This document shows positions 11,473 through 23,399 of a stretch of DNA of 64,000 nt, in pieces. The DNA comes from Boletus sp. NGJ (Eukaryota > Basidiomycota > Agaricomycetes > Boletales > Boletaceae): contig JAGTXK010000127.1 in assembly GCA_019096195.1 (NCBI GenBank), positions 50,412 to 114,411 of the forward strand, in the 5' to 3' direction. The translations under genes and the position numbers were made by a program. Position 1 is the first letter of the stretch, and the number at the start of each line of letters is the position of its first letter. The notes under the pieces were generated by a model. That model did no database searches and had not been told where the DNA came from. It saw nothing but the letters and a program-made list of their open reading frames with translations.

Positions 11473-14306
11473 TTACATGATCAGGCATCCCCCCGCACAC
11501 AACCTCTCCACCCACTTCGTAATACCCCGCTTCCTAGTACTCCCCCCACCACCCGCCCTGGCAGCCCTCCGCGTGACCCTCGCCCAATCAATCGCACCGC
11601 CCACCCTCGTCACCTCAATCGACACCTCCTTCTCCCCACCGACCGGCACGTCATAAAACCACCTCAACATCTGCTCACCATCGTCCATCTCCACCCTCCC
11701 CTCCGACACCTTGACCTCCACCGCATACCCCTCCGTCTCTATCTTCTCCCGGCCAGACCCCAGCAATGTCGACGTCGCCAAAGGCAACGTGTCCGTCGAC
11801 CTACTCCCACTCCTCACCGCGTCTGGATCCAACTCGGCTCGCTCCTCACGCGCCCGAACAGCGACAGACCGCTCGACACATCCATCCGACGCAAAATGCA
11901 CCAACGGGATAAAAATCTCCGTCGGGAGCATGCTTTCATGCTTGTTATCCTCGTCCTTGACCAAACCCTCTCCCCCCTCTCCCTCCGTCTCCGTCTGTGG
12001 TGCATCCGCCGGCGTGACGCGAACCTTGACCTTCAACGATGCCTTGCGGATGTCAAACTGAATGTCCACCGGCGTACCGACGACCTTGACGGGATACGGT
12101 CGACAAAAGGCACGTATCGCGCGCGCGCCGTCCCGCAAGAACGCCAAAACCTCGTGTAGCGGCACAGACTTGACAGTCAAAGATGGGCTCGTAGACACAT
12201 AGGGCGACGACGGGACAGGCAGCGTCGCCAACGACGCGCTCGAGGCGCGTGCCGACGCCAGCGACCCAGCCGCTCCGTCATAGTGACCACATTTCCCCGC
12301 GTCGTCCTCGCTCCACAGACTCAAATCCTCGTTGTTCCACCCATCCCCCCACATATGGCTGTTATCCGGACAATACGTCCACACCGTATAGCTCAACGCG
12401 TTTGGCCCGTCCGCCGCGTTCAAGCTCGCGTCCAGCGCACGCTCTTGAGCCGAATAATCACCATAACCCTTGCTCTTCGGATCGTATGCCTTCTTGTTGT
12501 CCATGTCCATCGGCGTCCCAATTTCGCCAATCATGGTCGGGTACCGACGCGGCCCCGGAGCGTCCACGCCAAGCTGCACGCCATCCGACTTTAGCATCCC
12601 AAGCTGACTCTGAAAACTCGCCCGAATCGCCCGGTCCCCAAACTTTGCCGCGAATATCGGACTACTATACTTACCTCTGACGACGCCCAGCGCGTCCGCG
12701 TTGACAAAATTCCAATGACACGTAATGAGCGTCAGACCGTCGTAATAATGGGTCGAGTGGCAACCGCGTCCTTGGAGCAACGATTCCGGAATTGCCGGGG
12801 GGATGGCAAAGACGGGAGCTTGGACGAACGCGATGGCGCTTGGGTGGGCGGTGCGGATGCGGGTAACGTAGTCAGTCAAGTGAGGCAGAAAGAAGTCTTT
12901 GAGAAAGTTTACTGGCACGCCAGTGGCACCGGATGGGGAAGGATTATAACGAAAATAATCGGGTCGTAGCAGGGAACCGGAACGGTGATCCCATACGCCA
13001 TGGAGAGCCCATACACATGTCCCCAGCGTCCATTCGCTCGATCGTTGCCAACCCCACTTGGGATGCACGCCGTCTGGTTCGGTGCTGGGATCCGCCCATA
13101 TGCGAACACCCTTTGGATCAACCACGACAGACCCGCTGCGCGTCGATCCAAACGAACCAAAGGTATAGTTATCCAATACCTGCGCGACGCCCATCCCAAG
13201 CGTGAACGACTGCAGCGGGGTCGGCATGGTCCCCTTTTTCAGCGCCGATCCTTGCACGGTCGGATACACGCTCAGATCCTCGTACCCAATGAACCCCTCG
13301 GAAGGTTCATTCATATTATCCCAGCCAATTACGACGTCGTCCAATAACCCTCCGGCGTCGCGAATCCGATCTGCGAGTATCCCAAAAGCCTTTATGAAAT
13401 GGGACTGAAGGTAATCTTGAATGTTCATCCCGTCGATGATACATTTAGGGGTGTAAACTTTGCCACCGAAAAAGAGGGCAAAGAGGGTTTGGGAGGCGAG
13501 ACGACTATAGTTGGTGGACCAGATCATGGAAGGGAGAGCGGCGGGATCCGGGGTGTCAGAAGAGGGGTTTGCGTATTCGCAGTGTACGATCGCGGCTTGG
13601 GTAGCTGTGAACGCTTCTGGGTCGATACCACACGCTGGGAGGGTCCAGTACGGAGCCCCGGAGCCCCCCGAGAAACGTGACCACTAGAATAATAATAAAT
13701 GAGTGAGAAAAGCGCCAACGGGGACAAAAAGGAACGCATACAATGTCTTGATGCGGGTCCACATAAACTTTGAACCCGTATTCTTTGCATTTATGAAGAA
13801 CGCGAATAGTATAATCCATAAAATCATAATCAAAACGTCCACTAGCACACCACGGGTGAGAACGCGTTGGCGCGCGGAGAGCAAAAGAAAAAAAAAAAAA
13901 GAAAAACTCACGGTCCCTCATGTTCGAGCGCTTCCCAAGGAATGGGATACCGAAGCACGTTGAACCCCCACCCTCTGAGACGGCCTAAATGCGCGTCTGC
14001 AGAACCATCGTCGATATCAAATGGACGACCGAGAAAGCGCTGTCCGCCGGCCTGTGCGGACGACCAAAAGCCGTCGAGAACGTGGGAGGGCTGGCCGACG
14101 GGGGCTTTGGTGGACCCAGAGAGATTTACGCCGCGTAATAACAGCGTGCGGCCGGTCGTGTCGACGAACTGGCCGTTCAGGGTGTATAGATAGTCTTTTG
14201 GAGTCGGTTGGCCTGTCGCCGGGCAAGTTTTAGGTACTTGGGGCATATGGGCCTCGTTGTCGTCGCCGTCGTGCGTGTGGACGTAGAAGTGGTAGTGGTG
14301 AAGCAA
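11473..14306 (-). CDS. GH5_12 steryl beta-glucosidase (EGCrP2-like)
   Basis: Three exons on the minus strand, 13912-14306, 13742-13841 and 11473-13683, with phases that match, give 901 residues. The fold is glycoside hydrolase family 5: 'GRTLLLRGVNLSGSTKAP' at the N terminus, 'GWGFNVLRYPIPWEALEHEG', 'YVDPHQDIWSRFSGGSGAPY', acid/base Glu in 'WDNMNEPSEG', nucleophile Glu in 'MIGEIGTPMD' and 'YTVWTYCPDN'. The order and spacing match the fungal enzymes that remove glucose from ergosteryl glucoside (GH5 subfamily 12), so a role in sterol-glucoside turnover is inferred. A beta-sandwich C-terminal domain and an acidic linker follow. The last four residues, CLIM, form a CaaX-type box. A second in-frame ATG at 14246 is a possible alternative start. 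No signal peptide is seen, consistent with an intracellular enzyme. Confidence 0.93.
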
Positions 14307-14518
14307 GGGAGAGATACGGAAGCGCGGGCATTACTGACATAAATAAACGGCCAGCACACGAGTCGTACCACTTGCACGCTTACCCGAAATGGCCGCACAC
14401 GTTTAGCAGTGCAGCTCGATCGGGTGCAGTTCTCTCTCAGACAAGTGCATATTAATGATGGACGCGGTCTCGAGGCCACAGTCTAATTGTGTATACAATG
14501 TATGAATTCAATGTCATA

Positions 14519-15617
14519 CTACCGAGCAACCTCTGAAATTGGACTCGGAGCCGGTATGGGTCGATTATTCAGAACCGTCGGAATACCGGCCAGTTTCATC
14601 TTGACACCAATCTCGAACAGATAGTCCAGGCACTGTTTTGAAAGTCTATCAACGTCGTAAAATCTAGCATGACACACTTGCCTCGGTCTGCGTTTTCGCC
14701 TTTTGCCAGTCATCCCCTGTTCAAATCGACATCAGAGATTCCCCTTGCCCCCATCACGGTCGCGGGACGTACCCCACACGTAGATCCCATGCCTCCTCAC
14801 CAGGATAGCCGCGGCGTCTGGGTACTTCTCCATCGCCGCTGCCATGCTATCCGTCAGATCTTCCTCGAACGGGGTATTGGGAATGATCGGGACGCGGAGG
14901 GTATCCAAGTACGACATGGCCGAACCATTTCCACCAATCCGAACACCCTTGATCATCTGCCCAACAACTTGTCAGCCACGGTAAATATCACCTTACACCA
15001 CGCGTCCCTTACCTCCTGTATAAAACACATTGAACGACGATTAGCGATCGCGAGGCACTTGTTCTAAAGTGCCACAAAAACCCTACCTGATGCGAAATCT
15101 CAAAAAAGTCACCCTCCCACAACAACGTCGCCATCACCGCATTCTGCGAATGCGTATGAATACAGCTCCCCGCGTTCCGCTTATCGAACGCGTTCCAGAA
15201 CAGCGGCGTACACGCCGACTCCTTGAGGTTCTGTCTCGGACGACGGAGAAAGATCCGATCGGTGTGTGGGGAGGGCGTGGTTTGCGGGTAGGGCAGGACG
15301 AACATGTGTCTGGGTTCGATGCGCTCTTTCTGAACGCCAGACGGGGCGATGTAGACTTTGTCTCTGGTGATAAACAGATCAGCGGAAATCGAATGGAGAC
15401 GACGACGAACGAGGCACACCCAACGCGGATACAGATTCCACCCCCCGTCCCGGTAACCCACCCGAGCCTGTAAAACCCAGCACACAGCTCCGGGATGAGA
15501 TTCGCGGGCTATCCACCGACGCACATCAGCAGCGTCGTCTGCGAGAAATGCAGAAAGAACCGTTACATGGAGGGGATCGTTCGAGATTACGAGGGCATCG
15601 GCTTCGTCGCTGGACAT
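14519..15617 (-). CDS. MDE1: Methylthioribulose-1-phosphate dehydratase
   Basis: Seven exons on the minus strand: 15567-15617, 15420-15508, 15087-15363, 15013-15015, 14773-14956, 14682-14716 and 14519-14632, giving 250 residues in phase. Class II aldolase-like motifs are clear: '[10 protein letters not shown]', '[16 protein letters not shown]', '[15 protein letters not shown]', zinc-binding '[11 protein letters not shown]', 'EMIKGVRIG', '[13 protein letters not shown]' and '[13 protein letters not shown]'. The enzyme dehydrates methylthioribulose-1-phosphate in the methionine salvage pathway, in the cytosol. Two splicing oddities stand out: a 3-base exon (GAG) supplies the conserved Glu before MIKG, and the sixth intron begins GCAAGT (GC-AG class). 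The gene is in the same orientation as the glucosidase and GCV1 genes on either side. Confidence 0.93.
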
Positions 15618-16063
15618 GATGAACCTGAACAGACGAATTGTCGCGTTATCAGCTGGTCGATAACACGGGGGGTCTGTTTCCTGTTATGGTCAAGTCAACC
15701 TCTTGGGCAGAGTTTAGAAAATAAGCCCCTGAGTGTAGATCACAATGTTGTATTCCCGCCGCCCACAGCTAAATGTGCCTTGTACCCATTATACGCGAGA
15801 AACAAGGCAGTTTTAGGGCATCAATGCATCATATGCATACTTGACTGCATGGTCACAAATGTCGACGAGGATATGACGGTGAACCGTCAGAAAAAGGTCT
15901 TGACACAGAATAAGTTAGCTTATTGAATGTACACGACCCACGTTTGATCTCTGATCTCCGGGTCAATACCCTGCCACGTTAAAGTGACCGAGGGAGATGA
16001 CTCGTACGACAGTCCACCGTCAAGGCTGCGCGTCGCCGGGGACATCTCAGAGTACCGCTTCAC

Positions 16064-17808
16064 CTAACCTCTCCAATAATTCGGCTTGACGAACGGCATC
16101 GGCGTCACGACCGCCTTCCGCAATTTATTCCGAACGTCGACCCCGACTTCCGTGCCCTTTTTGTGCCACCCCGATGCTACGTACGCCATAGCGATGTTCT
16201 TTCCCAGCGTAGGTGATGGGATACCCGACGTTACCGCTCCTAAGGAAAGAAAGAGCACATTTAATAAGACAATTTAAAAAAAGAGTAAAACACGAACCGA
16301 TACTCTCTGACTTTGATGGCGCGTACACCTGTGCGCCCTCTACACGCGAATAACGCAATCAGCACAACCATCGTCAATTCACGGCGAGCAGCACTAACGT
16401 CTAGCCGGTGCCCCTTCGACGATCAACCCTACCCGACGCCTCGGAGGTCCTTCTTTTAGATGCTTTAACACGTGTGCTGCACCGATGAAACCGCCCGTTT
16501 CTCTGCGTTCTTTGCCTACAACATGGACATAGACATGGTACGTGTCAATGCATGGACGCCGAACACGCACCGATCAGCCACGTCAGACCTGCCTCGACCG
16601 GCGACGTATTGTCGTCGAGATCATTCCCGTACAAACACAGGCCGGCTTCCAGGCGTAAACTGTCCCGTGCCCCTAGACCAGCGAGTTGGACGGGCGATTT
16701 GGTGAGGAGACGTGTCACTTCAACCGTTTGTGACGGTGGAATGGATATCTGTCAAGCATTTCGTCAACAGATTCCTTTGAGCGGACATCCATCCGACGCT
16801 CACCTCGAAGCCATCTTCGCCGGTGTAACCGCCTCGTGCGACGTGCAGATTGAATCCTTCGACAGGGACATAGGCCGATTTACCAAACGTCAACCCCTTG
16901 AGGTCGAAAGAGGTGAGTCCCTGCAAGTACTGTGCAGCTTGGGGACCTGAGCGGATCGACATGGATATCACCAGCGTGAAGCGGACACAAGCGACACAAA
17001 GGCACGACGCACCTTGCAATGCCACCAGCCCCCAATTCTCCAGTACTTCATGCTCGACAGGTCCCGCCCTCGCCTGCTCGCTCGCGTTCCACTCGGCTAA
17101 TTTGATACGGAACCAAGCGAGGTCTTTATCCCGCGTCCCCGCATTCGTGACGACGTAAAAGGCATCGTCGGAATGTTTGGTGATCATGGTATCATCAATG
17201 ATCCCACCGTGCTCATTGAGGAGCACGGAGAGCGTCGAGGCGTAGGGTGTGAGTGTCGAGAGTGACGACGGCGTGAGCCATTCAAGAAAGGCGGTTGCTG
17301 TCGAACCACGAAAGCTAGATTCGATTCGTTGTCATTACAATGATCCGCGAAAAGCCGGGTTGGTGTACGGTACGAGACACGACATGCACGCACTTTGATT
17401 GAACCATGTGTCCGACATCAAACAAACCGACACTACTACGAACGTGTGTGTGACTGGCAACTGCGGTCGGAAAGTCATTTGGTGGTCAATGACACGAAAC
17501 CTGCTAGGCGGCAAAGTCTCACGACCGACCTTGACCGACAGAACCGTAAGAGAGCGGCATCGAGTATCCCGCAAACGGGACCATCTTGGCACCATGTTCG
17601 ACGTGAAAGTCGTAGAGACCCGTCTTTCGAAGCTACGTGCAGTGGCCCAGGTTGAGACAAAGTGTGGATTTCATCTGACGGAGGTGCGACTTGCCGTTTC
17701 GCTAGACGTTGCGACGCCCCTGGTTAGATTTTGAGTTTGAAGCCGAGCCAATGCATGTCGAGAAGATAGGGATACGAAGAGACGTTTCGAAGATTGAATA
17801 GTTAACAT
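16064..17808 (-). CDS. GCV1: Glycine cleavage system T protein (aminomethyltransferase), mitochondrial
   Basis: Nine exons on the minus strand: 17680-17808, 17530-17632, 17394-17460, 17013-17314, 16804-16946, 16571-16748, 16399-16515, 16298-16339 and 16064-16239. The phases join without error to 418 residues. The first 40 residues are rich in Arg, Ser, Leu and Thr with no acidic residue, a typical mitochondrial presequence. Then come '[22 protein letters not shown]'-type folate-binding motifs, '[11 protein letters not shown]', '[10 protein letters not shown]', '[12 protein letters not shown]', '[13 protein letters not shown]' and '[18 protein letters not shown]'. The protein transfers the aminomethyl carbon of glycine to tetrahydrofolate, releasing ammonia, in the mitochondrial matrix. 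The start is set by the presequence. It is the upstream neighbour of MDE1 with 446 bases between them. Confidence 0.95.
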
Positions 17809-18713
17809 GCTAGTCGTGGAAGGACCTGTTCCGCGTCATTCCGCCTTCTCCGCAGGGTTGATTTGCCGTGACCGGAAGCGGCTTCAAGTGTACATCATTG
17901 ACTTGCAATATGTCCTAACTTACTTGAAACTCGTCCCATTCACTTGCTCGACCGTCAAAATCTTGAAACACGCAGGCGTTTAGCTCTCCCGATACAACCT
18001 CACCTATTTTTTATGTCATGCACATGCACAAGTGTCAAAGGCAATGACGGACGCAACGTCGAGATCAATCATCAATGCATCAATCACGCTTCCTCCACCG
18101 CCGTCTTGGGCGCAACTTACGTTGACGCTTGATCAGAGCAGACATGCTGAATCGACCGTTGGCGGGTATTCCAAACGAAAAGAGTTCTTGGGCCCGCCGA
18201 CGTAAGTGCTCGAAGTGACAAAACACCATTGCGACACCTTCCCATCCTGACTCTCGACAGCGCGGCATAAAAGCAAAACTCTACGTCCAATCTATCTATT
18301 ACGTTCAACTTGGACGACTCGCTTAACACGTCCCCCTCTATCGACGTGAACCAGTTCCACACGCAGGGATCATACCCGCTACTTGCCGACTCATCGCGAA
18401 CGTTCGGAATCGGCGTAACACGGCTGAAGAGGGTTGGATCCGGTCACTCGGTTTCATCATCGAACGATAAGTCGGTAATGTACTGATGACGAGGCTGTTA
18501 AGGATCCACAACAACCACAAGCGGTCCCCTCTTAATTAACGTCTGAGGTCTTGCTCGGATCGGCGTCACTGACTCGGCTTCCTCCTCCAATCACCCTTCA
18601 TCTCGATATCAACGGTGCGTGCGTGTGCGAAACCTCTCAACCTCTCAATCTTTCTCCCTCGTTCTCCTCGTTCCCATCCTCTCTCGCGGCTCTGATTCCC
18701 ACCGTCTCCCTCA
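17809..18713. promoter_or_regulatory. Divergent intergenic region between GCV1 and a DUF6593 gene
   Basis: About 0.9 kb separates the GCV1 start (minus) from the DUF6593 gene start (plus). It should carry both promoters. A pyrimidine-rich run (about 18630-18700) precedes the plus-strand start, as is common in fungal promoters. Short ORFs such as 18117-18362 (minus) have no recognisable motif. Confidence 0.5.
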
Positions 18714-19468
18714 ATGAACTCGGAACTCACTCTCGTGGGCTTCGCCCCACCACCCACACCCTACTATCTGAGTTCGACAGACCTCACAGACGCAGTAATC
18801 TATTCCTGCCCAGAGGAACCCCTCTACAGAGTCACCAGTGATGGCAAACACATAAAGATCTGCGGGGGAACCACCCTCAACCACATCATCGCCGTCCTTC
18901 ACCGCCGAGATCTCCTCTCCGACATGATTTCTTTTCCACAACGGAGTGGAAATGACGCCACGGGCACGCGCACGGGCACTGGGTCACACTCACAGATGAG
19001 CCTCCACCGGTGGCTCAAACGGTCCAAGACATCCGACGGGACGTGAGTAGCCGTTTCGTTTCACTGCGTTGCCATGTTCACCTCGTGATGCATCACGACA
19101 GGCACATCTTCACACTGAATACCACATATGGGCCGTACGTCTGGAAAGTCATGTCAAGATATCGACACAAGGTACGCATCGCTTGACCTTAGCGATGTCA
19201 CTCGACTGATCATCTCACCAATCCCTCGTCTGCATTTTGGGCACGCCCCTCGTCTCGGCGTCTTATACAGGTGTTTGCAGATTACGATCTCGAAAACCCC
19301 GTTGCATCGTGCCACCTCCATCAAACTCTCCCAAGGGGCAGACCTGCATTTATCCTTGAATCCGAAGGCGAACCTCTCCGAGACGACATCGTCGTCGCCT
19401 ACATCGTCCAACGACACCGCCTGCAGATGGAGACCAAGGCACTGGATCTTTTTGTCGGCCCGAACTAG
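18714..19468 (+). CDS. DUF6593 domain protein
   Basis: Three exons, 18714-19042, 19102-19171 and 19271-19468, in phase, give 198 residues. The pattern 'PLYRVTSDGKHIKICG', 'HIFTLNTTYGPYVWKVMSRYRHK', 'VFADYDLENPVASCHLHQ' and a C-terminal beta-rich end is that of the Agaricomycete-specific DUF6593 family, whose function is unknown. No signal peptide or membrane segment is evident. A second member lies at 26992-27838. Confidence 0.72.
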
Positions 19469-20509
19469 CGCAAATGTTGGGCAACCCAGTCCTTTGCCGA
19501 CGCAGTAGTCGTTCTGAAGCGGAGTTGTCGATTTACCGCATTGTTTTTTTTATTTTTATTTTTAGGTTTGCTTTGGATGACAAGGGAGGCTTTTTAATTA
19601 CTAGTAGGCACGCCATCTGACGGTGTCAGATTATGGATCGATAGCCTGGCGGTTCATTTACTCCCAAAAATTTTCCTCTCCTCTTGTTTTGCTTTGCGAT
19701 AGTACGGTCCTTGTATGGTCGAGTCGACTGATCGACGATGCATGACAACAATGCGACCACTAGCCCCACTTATCCTCCTGGGGCGTTAGGGTTGAACCCA
19801 TTTTCAAGCGGGGCGAGGGCGGTTTAATCACACACATGGCACATACGAATTAGTTCGCTTCTATACAGAAAAATGAGCGGTGACCAACGTTCGGCGGGGC
19901 ACGCATTCATGTGAGTGATACGTGAGATTCAGACAGCGAATGGGTACCTTCATTTTACGGGTTATCAACAGCAAATGGAAAACATCATGGCCCTCGGCAG
20001 GGCAGGCAACATGAGTGACTCAGGGACCAAATGCACGCGGGACGTAGGCACAATGAACCCGAGGGATTAGTCGCACACGGTTGACAACAGACCATAGGCG
20101 AGCCTGAGCGAGGAACACGGTATATCTACAAACTTGTAAAAGTGCACGTCACTTTGAACGTTATCGGGTCCGATGGAAACGTGCGCACAGCATTTTCATC
20201 GGTCCTTGATTGTGTGTCTGTGCTCGGGGCGGTAGCTTGCCCCCCCTCCTCGAGAAATGGGTCGGCCTGAATCACATGGCATCGACAGACTATGTACGGT
20301 GGACCAAAAAAATGTAGTTCCCCAAAGTCGGTTGCGGGGGTGATTTTAATTCGTCTCCGTGCAGCTCGGCGCCTGTGCCTGTTTCACGAAGATAGGGACA
20401 GTAATACTGTGGGGAATCTCAGGGACGACGTGGGGTACATACAAATAGGTTCGAGGTATGTACTTACGGTATGGTCAAGGTCATAGCATCATGCAAACTT
20501 TGATGTCCA
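19469..20509. other. Intergenic, no gene seen
   Basis: Begins with the 3' region of the DUF6593 gene (T-rich 19533-19563). No ORF with motifs or exon structure. The stretch borders the foldback element to the right. Confidence 0.5.
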
Positions 20510-20983
20510 TTACTCTCCTTTTCAGCTAAGTTGGCACTGTGTGAAAAATGTCAGAAAACACACAACACCTTCGGCCCACCTATATCACCTCAACATCTGC
20601 TCGGAATTCATCGGAGATGATGCCATTCGACTTGGATGACTTGGGGGAACATTTTCCGAGTTGACCGAGTGAAGAAATGATTTTTGAATATTTCAAAAGA
20701 TTATTCTTATTTTCGGAGATATATCATTCGACTCAGACAAGCCAGTAGAATATATTCCGGCATGGCTGGTGAAGAAATAATAAAAATAAAAAATAAAATC
20801 AATTTTCAAAATATCATCTTTTTCATCGGTCAAGCTCGGAAAATGTTCCCCCAAGTCATCCAAGTCGAATGGCATCATCTCCGATGAATTCCGAGCAGAT
20901 GTTGAGGTGATATAGGTGGGCCGAAGGTGTTGTGTGTTTTCTGACATTTTTCACACAGGGCCAACTTGGCTGAAAAAGAGAGT
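20510..20983. mobile_element. Foldback/MITE-like element with long terminal inverted repeats
   Basis: The left arm (20510 to about 20700) reads as the near-perfect inverse of the right arm (about 20800-20983): both ends carry CTCTCCTTTTCAGCTAAGTTGG versus its inverted, slightly diverged form, then matching blocks through CATTCGACTTGGATGACTTG. Arms are about 150 bases at high identity and continue to about 185 at lower identity; the centre is AT-rich with no ORF. The ends are bounded by TA (TA|CTCTC…GAGAG|TA), compatible with a Tc1/mariner-type target, though TA alone is weak evidence. Confidence 0.8.
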
Positions 20984-21775
20984 AACATATCGAAGGTGAC
21001 GGTATATCTGAGATCGATTGCCACTGATACTCAGCAGTACGAGCGACGAGCGCACCAGGGCAGTGCGAACGTCGTGTCCAAGGGCCAAGCATCAAGACCG
21101 GGGACTTGGCAAACGCAACCCGTCTCGGATACAGCCGCATCAGTTCACGCGCAGTGCGCACTTGTGCACGACCAACCCTGGTGCATGATGAAAACGATGT
21201 GTCAAGCATGAATGCACGTACTGATTGTTCCAATTGCAGTCCAGTCGGGCAGGCGTGGTTACTATGACGTTGCTCGTGAGAACGGCAGGGGTCTCCCTGG
21301 CCAGTCGATGAGCAAGGGGCATCGCGAACGGCGTGGGTTCAAACCTGTTTCGGTCTTAGACAAATGGAACGATGCGTGATCAATGAGACCTATTGTGGTC
21401 AGGTGAGTATATAGTCCGGTGGGACATATTAGTATTATTCTACCTAGACGGAAGGACGAACACAAACAGGACTACAAAGGGTTACGACCCCGTACTGCCG
21501 GGTATGAGTACGCCGCACCAGGGTTTTAACAAGGATGGTCACAGTGTAAAGCGTGAGCTTGAATTCCGTCGTGTACGTAGATTCAAGTAGTCGCCGATAT
21601 TGGGATCGTCGTCACATCACATCAATCAAGCTTCGAGAGCAGTGTACACGTAGTACGATGGAAATGAGATGCCTGAGGGAATGGAAACTTGGAATTGAAG
21701 AGTGAAACGATTCGAAGTTGTTCTGACAAATCGCCACTCGTTTCCTTTTTCGAGGACACCACGAAACCATCAAAA
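20984..21775. other. Intergenic, promoter side of RRP46
   Basis: No gene recognised. The final 100 bases lie just upstream of the RRP46 start; an in-frame ATG at 21689 exists but adds 29 residues without family resemblance. Confidence 0.5.
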
Positions 21776-22552
21776 ATGTCGCTCCCCATCCACATCGCCT
21801 TCGACGCCCTCTCCGGCGTCGACGGGTCAGCCCGCTTCTCGTTCGGCCCAGCAACCGCCCTCGCCTCCGTCAGCGGTCCCATCGCTGCCCGTCCCGCCAC
21901 CGAACATCCCGTGCGCGCGACCATCGACGTCCACGTTCGCCCTCTCTCCTCCGTCCCCGGTACAACCGAAAAACACATCGGGACCACACTCAAAGGGATC
22001 CTCGAGCGCACATGTATACTCGCACAGCACCCGAGGACGCTCATACAGGTCGTGGTGCAGGCGCTCTCGCCGTCGTCTTCACGTTCTGCAGGGATTTGGC
22101 GTACGTCTTTGTCGCACACGAGGGCAGACGGGGATGCGGACGGGGACGTGCTCCTCGCGGCGGAGATCAACGCGTGTAGTCTTGCGCTTCTCAACGCAGG
22201 CTCGATCCCGATGCGAGGAGTCGTTTGTGCCATCGCTGTCGCTCAACCCACCTCTGCGGGCCCACCCCGAATCGTCACGGAAGGCGGTGGTAGCAGTAAC
22301 GCAGAGTACACTGGTTGTTTTGCATTTCTTTTTGGCGTCGACCAAACAGCTATGGACGACGCTGGCGCTAGCGGACCCGTACCGCCCTCCAAGATGATCT
22401 GGACAAACTATCGTGCTAGTCCTGGCAACGCGTTTTCTGTGACAGGGTTGGCAGAGGCTGAAGGGGTTGCATTGGAGGGGGCGACGGCGGTGTGGATGAA
22501 AATGAAGGAGAGTGCGAGTGCGTCGTCATTTGCTGGGGGTGGACTGTCGTGA
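21776..22552 (+). CDS. RRP46: Exosome complex component RRP46 (RNase PH-like)
   Basis: A single-exon reading of 258 residues. The RNase PH fold is recognisable from 'GVDGSARFSFGPATALASVSGPI', 'IDVHVRPLSSVPGT', 'LAQHPRTLIQVVVQAL', 'LLAAEINACSLALLNAGSIP' and 'MRGVVCAIAV', the order seen in RRP46/EXOSC5. The protein is a structural ring subunit of the RNA exosome, acting in nuclear and cytoplasmic 3'-5' RNA decay and rRNA processing; eukaryotic ring subunits lack phosphorolytic activity. Start chosen at 21776 (AAAAATG context) because the fold begins nine residues later; the upstream in-frame ATG at 21689 is possible. Two inserts, around residues 100-120 and 155-175, are longer than usual. Confidence 0.88.
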   Translation: MSLPIHIAFDALSGVDGSARFSFGPATALASVSGPIAARPATEHPVRATIDVHVRPLSSVPGTTEKHIGTTLKGILERTCILAQHPRTLIQVVVQALSPSSSRSAGIWRTSLSHTRADGDADGDVLLAAEINACSLALLNAGSIPMRGVVCAIAVAQPTSAGPPRIVTEGGGSSNAEYTGCFAFLFGVDQTAMDDAGASGPVPPSKMIWTNYRASPGNAFSVTGLAEAEGVALEGATAVWMKMKESASASSFAGGGLS

Positions 22553-22822
22553 GAGGGGTAAAAAATAGTACTGGAATGAAGTTGATGGCGATCGATTGGA
22601 TGAATCGTACTACATATCTCTAACCCGGTAAGTACAGGAGAACCCCTTCATATATAGCTGTTATCGTGCTGAACGATAGATCAACAGCTCCACAATACTC
22701 TATGTCGGCGAGTGTGAGCGGGTTTACGTCCACTCGCCAGAGAAGCTGTGGTGGGCATGCTGTGGTATTGACTGGGACAGGATTCCGTCAATACATCACA
22801 CGGAATCGCAGTGTGATGTAGT

Positions 22823-23178
22823 TTAAGCACGTTGGGTGCAACCGTAACGTTTAATATCCAACAGGTAACCCCCGAAGAAATGACAACCGTGACCTTCGGG
22901 GCTGGCAAGATCCTTGGTAAACTCAACAATCTCCTTGTTAAATGGCGTGATTAAATTATATCGACGCTCCGTGACAAGGCAACGCTGGGCCGTCTCGGCG
23001 TCATCCTCGAGACCGCCTAGGTAGATGTCCGCGAATCCACCAGACGCGACTGAATCGTGGCCGTCTTGAGCTGCCTGAATCATTGGTGAGATCGTTCGGA
23101 AAGCGTTTTCCACGACGATTGGGTTGAGCTCACAGACATACTCTGTATCGGGTTTCGGTCCTTCGTCTTGTAGACAAG
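22823..23178 (-). CDS. Hypothetical protein, possibly partial
   Basis: A minus-strand reading, open from about 23178 to the stop at 22823, contains 'PDTEYVCELNPIVVENAF', 'GGFADIYLGGLEDDAE' and 'VEFTKDLASPEGHGCHFFGG'. The first in-frame ATG is at 23113, but the sense continues upstream, so an earlier exon or acceptor (…CTACAAG near 23180) may exist. The composition looks protein-like and the frame is long for this GC content. I do not recognise the family. Confidence 0.35.
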
Positions 23179-23399
23179 TTGGTGGTTATCACAGTTCGGC
23201 ATGTTAGCTATAACAAGTCATAGGGGTTACCCAAAAAAAGACGATGAAGACCGTCATTGGACAGCTGAGGAACGTTGATGCGATAACGTGTGTCATGGCT
23301 TTCAACCGAAACCGGCTCGTCAGCAGAGCCTTGATACCCATAAAAACGCGATAACAACTAGGTGCCCATGACTCTGTCCGAGTCTCAGGCTCTTCAAGG

